Shown here: positions 7,318 through 9,573 of the stretch, in pieces
Layout: every line of letters starts with the position of its first letter
How positions within the stretch are numbered: position 1 is the stretch's first letter
NCBI GenBank assembly: GCA_020431945.1
Contig: JAGQHH010000489.1
Location: 1-9,573 of the forward strand
Source: Cyanobacteria bacterium HKST-UBA02
GTDB lineage: Bacteria > Cyanobacteriota > Vampirovibrionia > Obscuribacterales > Obscuribacteraceae
DNA: 9,573 nt
Direction of reading: 5' to 3'
Program-made: the position numbers and the translations under genes
The notes under the pieces: model-generated
The model's input: the letters and a program-made list of their open reading frames with translations, nothing else
Database searches by the model: none
Told to the model about the DNA's origin: nothing

Positions 7318-7833
7318 TTAGACCGAATGAGCCTGTCTCTGCTGCCTGGAGCGTCTCGGGGACTGGCGATTCTGCGGGTGGCTGTCGGGATCGGCCAGGG
7401 TCATTTCGTCAGGATCGAGCGGTCTGCCCGGCTCGATAGTGCTGGTGAAGAAAGACTCTGCCGGATCGAGCTGAAGATACTGCGGCTCGAGCATATTGCC
7501 GTCCTGATCGACCATCTCGGGATGGTGAGCCGCATAGGCGGGCTCTTGATAGAAGGCATTCTGGGGCTCTTGATAGAAAGCGGCTGCGGGCTGAGTTGTT
7601 TGCACAGCGCTGGTCTGTAGTGCTGCGGCGTTCTGAGCTTGCTTCTCTTCGCCGGCGGCCCAGTAGAGACGCAACGCCGCTCCACCGAAGCAGAACATGG
7701 CGAGCAGGAGCCAGTTGTCGCCGTCCAGGACCAGGAGCAGCGGCACCAGGATAATAAAGACCATGGATACCCAGAAAGTAGTGACTACCGTCTTTCTTTG
7801 CTCTTCAATCTTCTTGATCCAGTACGGATGCAT
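7318..7833 (-). CDS. Small membrane protein with two transmembrane helices and a disordered tail
   Basis: A 171-residue protein of no family I recognise. A short basic N-terminus (MHPYWIKKIEEQRK) is followed by two hydrophobic segments at about 15-36 and 39-59, joined by a tight LDGDN turn, so probably a membrane hairpin with both ends in the cytoplasm. Residues 60-171 are hydrophilic, rich in Gln, Ala, Pro and Glu, with a duplicated AFYQEP motif (85-90 and 93-98) and a very basic Arg/Gln-rich end; this part is probably disordered. The start is ATG 7833, chosen because AAGGAGG lies 10 bases upstream; the longer TTG start at 7863 would place that site inside the gene. It is the first gene of a minus-strand pair with the hydrolase-thioredoxin gene, and it diverges from the TPR lipoprotein gene. 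The function is unknown; a membrane anchor or partner for the exported hydrolase is one guess. Confidence 0.85.
   Translation of the reverse strand: MHPYWIKKIEEQRKTVVTTFWVSMVFIILVPLLLVLDGDNWLLLAMFCFGGAALRLYWAAGEEKQAQNAAALQTSAVQTTQPAAAFYQEPQNAFYQEPAYAAHHPEMVDQDGNMLEPQYLQLDPAESFFTSTIEPGRPLDPDEMTLADPDSHPQNRQSPRRSRQQRQAHSV
7540..7578 (-). repeat. Direct repeat of 15 bp, 24-bp period, encoding AFYQEP twice
   Basis: On the plus strand GGGCTCTTGATAGAA occurs at 7540-7554 and again, identical, at 7564-7578. The offset is 24 bases (8 codons), so both copies are read in the same frame of the small membrane protein. It looks like a recent in-frame tandem duplication inside the low-complexity tail. Confidence 0.8.
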
Positions 7834-7884
7834 ATGGCTTGCGCCTCCTTCATCTGCCTGCAATCTAATAGTAATGAGAGAATA
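7834..7884. promoter_or_regulatory. Divergent intergenic region between the membrane protein and TPR lipoprotein genes
   Basis: These 51 bases must hold or overlap the start signals of both divergent genes. The part next to the lipoprotein is A/T-rich (TCTAATAGTAATGAGAGAATA). A weak plus-strand promoter can be drawn from TTGCGC (7839-7844) and TCTAAT (7864-7869), but its spacing is 19 bases. No convincing minus-strand promoter was found, so it may lie inside the lipoprotein reading frame. Confidence 0.35.
7844..7850 (-). promoter_or_regulatory. Strong ribosome binding site deciding the start at 7833
   Basis: The minus strand reads AAGGAGG here, a near-perfect Shine-Dalgarno, 10 bases before the ATG at 7833-7831. 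It is the only textbook ribosome site seen in the window and it settles the start of the small membrane protein. Confidence 0.8.
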
Positions 7885-8652
7885 ATGAAATGGGAATTCT
7901 ACGCTAAGAATATGAACTCTAGAAAATTCTCACTTTTCAAGAGGAGATTTGCTCTGCTCTTTCTGGCAACCATCCTTCTGAGCGGTTGCCGGACCACCGC
8001 CGAGCTCCTCCACGGCAGTCGTATCGGCTATTTCTACGGTCAGGGTCTCTCCATGGTCAGGGAAGGCCGCTATCACGAGGCGGTGGCTGCTCTGAGCCGT
8101 GGTCTGGAGGTGGAGAGCAACCCCGGGCTCTATGCAGTGAGGGGCTTTGCCTATGGCAAGCTGGGGCAATATGATAATGCCCTCAAGGACTTCGACAGCA
8201 GCCTGAGTAGCCGCAGGGCCGGCGGCGTGGACGATATAGCCGCAATCAACAAACATCTGAGCCCGGTGGAGTATTACAAAGAGTCATTCTCCTATGCCTG
8301 CCGGGGTCTGGCCCGGGCCAAAAGAGGCAATCTGGAAGATGTCGGCGACATGGAGAGCGCCCGCCAGGACATCGACGAGGCAATCAGGCTCGATCCCAGG
8401 GAATCGGCCTGGTACTGTTTCCGGGCGGCAGTAGCGATCGACTCCCAGGAGCCGGATCAAGCCCTCATCGACCTGGAGAGAGCCAGTGCCCTCGAGCCTG
8501 AGAATCCCATCCCCTTCCACCTGAAAGCCCTGGCCCTCGATCAGAAGGGGCTTCGCCAGGAAGCCCAGACAAGCAGGCGGACCGCCATCAAGCTCGACTA
8601 TCCCGACACGGTGGACTACACGCGCTTCGGAGTCGGCGACTCGATAGACTGA
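7885..8652 (+). CDS. TPR-repeat lipoprotein
   Basis: A 255-residue predicted lipoprotein with a basic n-region (SRKFSLFKRR), a hydrophobic core and lipobox LSGC with Cys35. After the Cys come about five tetratricopeptide-type helix pairs (roughly 47-80, 81-112, 124-171, 172-205 and 207-238). The clearest carry GRYHEAVAALSRGLEV, GQYDNALKDFDSSL and PDQALIDLERASALEPENP. TPR lipoproteins usually act as scaffolds for envelope complexes; the partner here is unknown. ATG 7885 was chosen because GAGAG lies just upstream, although only 4 bases away. ATG 7912 is a good alternative that gives a more typical 26-residue leader. The much longer frame back to 7639 overlaps the opposite-strand gene and is not real there. 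The stop (TGA 8650-8652) lies 15 bases from the end of the convergent patatin gene. Confidence 0.9.
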   Translation: MKWEFYAKNMNSRKFSLFKRRFALLFLATILLSGCRTTAELLHGSRIGYFYGQGLSMVREGRYHEAVAALSRGLEVESNPGLYAVRGFAYGKLGQYDNALKDFDSSLSSRRAGGVDDIAAINKHLSPVEYYKESFSYACRGLARAKRGNLEDVGDMESARQDIDEAIRLDPRESAWYCFRAAVAIDSQEPDQALIDLERASALEPENPIPFHLKALALDQKGLRQEAQTSRRTAIKLDYPDTVDYTRFGVGDSID

Positions 8653-8667
8653 GCCGCTCCAGCGAAA

Positions 8668-9573
8668 TCAAACCGCCACACAGCTCTGGATCGTATCCTC
8701 ATAGCCACGCCTTATGAGCCAGCGAGAGTTGGCCGGCTCGAATTCGAGCAAAGAGCCGACTATCTGGTTACGGGGCTTGATGATGAAAAGCTGAACTCGA
8801 CCCGGTCGGGAGGCTCCGGTATCCTCTTCGGCACTGCCGGTCATGACCGGGCTGTCCCCGATCACGCACCAGTCACGGGCGCCGTTCTGTACCGAGAGCT
8901 CCAGACTGCGGTTGTATTGATTGACATGAGCGATACCGCTTCGAGCGCTGTGGTCGAGAATAATCTCGAGCAATCTGGACACGAGCTGTACCAGAGAGCC
9001 GGGACAGTCCAGGAAGGAGTCCGGATCAACCAGAACCGCGTAGATTTCACTGACACCGAGACCGATAGCTGCCTGAATCGGCGTATTGCGCACCAGACCA
9101 CCGTCGATCCAGCATCCTTCGCCACCCAGGTGCCGGGGAGGAAAAAGCAGCGGCACCGCCGATGCAGCCATGAGCACATCCACCAGCTCTTCATCTGTGT
9201 GGATATCGTCGGCGGTGATCAAGCGAGTCTCGAGGCTGCACAGATCAGTGGTCAAAAAGCCGACACCGGTAGCACTCCGCTTCAGACGCTCGATATTGAC
9301 GTGCTTGCGGAGGAGAGCCTCGAGAGGATCGGTATTGAGAAAGCCCAGTTTCTGCCCGAATACGACTCGCCTGAGATGATTGGGATTGGGCAGCCTGTAT
9401 ACATCCTGGCTCTGGAGCCGGCACCAGATATCTTGCAGGACGTGCAGGTCGTCCTGGGCTATGAGGGTGGCATTGATCGCTCCGATACTGGTACCGATAA
9501 TCCAGTCGAAGTCGAAGTTACGCTCGCGACAGGCAGCCGCCACCCCGACCTCATATGCACCACGGCCGCCACC
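8668..9573 (-). CDS. Patatin-like phospholipase (N-terminus cut by window end)
   Basis: 301 residues are visible, with the frame open to the last base, so the start lies outside the window. The fragment begins with the glycine-rich oxyanion motif GGGRGAYEVG typical of bacterial patatins, so probably only a few to some tens of residues are missing. The nucleophile elbow GTSIG is at bases 9481-9495 (Ser at visible residue 29) and the partner Asp is in WIDGG (visible residue 157), giving the complete Ser-Asp dyad. AASAVPLLFPP between them is also typical of the family. The expected role is a lipid acyl hydrolase (phospholipase A type) acting on membrane or imported lipids; with no signal peptide visible, localisation is unclear. 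The C-terminal 100 residues after the catalytic core are less conserved. The gene converges with the TPR lipoprotein gene, 15 bases apart, with no evident terminator between. Confidence 0.94.
   Translation of the reverse strand, partial: GGGRGAYEVGVAAACRERNFDFDWIIGTSIGAINATLIAQDDLHVLQDIWCRLQSQDVYRLPNPNHLRRVVFGQKLGFLNTDPLEALLRKHVNIERLKRSATGVGFLTTDLCSLETRLITADDIHTDEELVDVLMAASAVPLLFPPRHLGGEGCWIDGGLVRNTPIQAAIGLGVSEIYAVLVDPDSFLDCPGSLVQLVSRLLEIILDHSARSGIAHVNQYNRSLELSVQNGARDWCVIGDSPVMTGSAEEDTGASRPGRVQLFIIKPRNQIVGSLLEFEPANSRWLIRRGYEDTIQSCVAV

Noticed and set aside
7639..7884. N-terminal extension of the TPR lipoprotein back to 7639
   Set aside because: It overlaps the opposite-strand membrane protein and its ribosome site, and would bury the lipoprotein signal peptide about 80 residues inside the protein.

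Overview
The window is a gene-dense bacterial segment, roughly 55-60% G+C by eye. It has seven protein-coding genes, two of them cut by the window edges, with short spacers and no RNA genes, insertion sequences or CRISPR arrays that I can see. The mix (a Hanks-type kinase fused to tetratricopeptide repeats, a WG-repeat lipoprotein, a TPR lipoprotein, an exported hydrolase-thioredoxin fusion and a patatin) suggests a diderm bacterium with a large accessory envelope and signalling repertoire. Non-photosynthetic cyanobacteria-related lineages (Vampirovibrionia/Obscuribacterales) fit that style. This placement is an inference from gene style, not a phylogenetic result.

Layout. (1) 1-2030 (+): C-terminal three quarters of phosphoenolpyruvate carboxylase, the anaplerotic PEP-to-oxaloacetate enzyme. 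(2) 2135-4798 (+): a membrane Ser/Thr kinase with one transmembrane helix and about 500 residues of TPRs. (3) 4852-5829 (+): a lipoprotein made of eight 34-residue WG repeats. (4) A two-gene minus-strand unit, transcribed 7833 to 5853: a small two-helix membrane protein, then, 13 bases on, an exported alpha/beta hydrolase fused to a thioredoxin fold with a CxxS active site. (5) 7885-8652 (+): a TPR lipoprotein, divergent from the previous unit across about 50 bases. (6) 8668-9573 (-): a patatin-like phospholipase truncated by the window end, convergent with the TPR lipoprotein.

How they relate. Apart from the PEP carboxylase, most products are predicted to sit in or beyond the inner membrane: kinase/TPR, two lipoproteins, a bitopic or hairpin membrane protein and an exported hydrolase. 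Two enzymes are serine hydrolases that could act on lipids or esters. The only clear co-transcription is the membrane protein with the hydrolase-thioredoxin gene; the kinase and WG lipoprotein may be co-transcribed or may have separate promoters. The most noteworthy points are the replacement of two of the four known allosteric-inhibitor ligands in the PEP carboxylase, the unusual hydrolase-linker-CxxS thioredoxin fusion (with a suspicious linker and an unclear start), and the very regular WG array that stops exactly at a repeat boundary. I did not find a clearly new multi-gene system.
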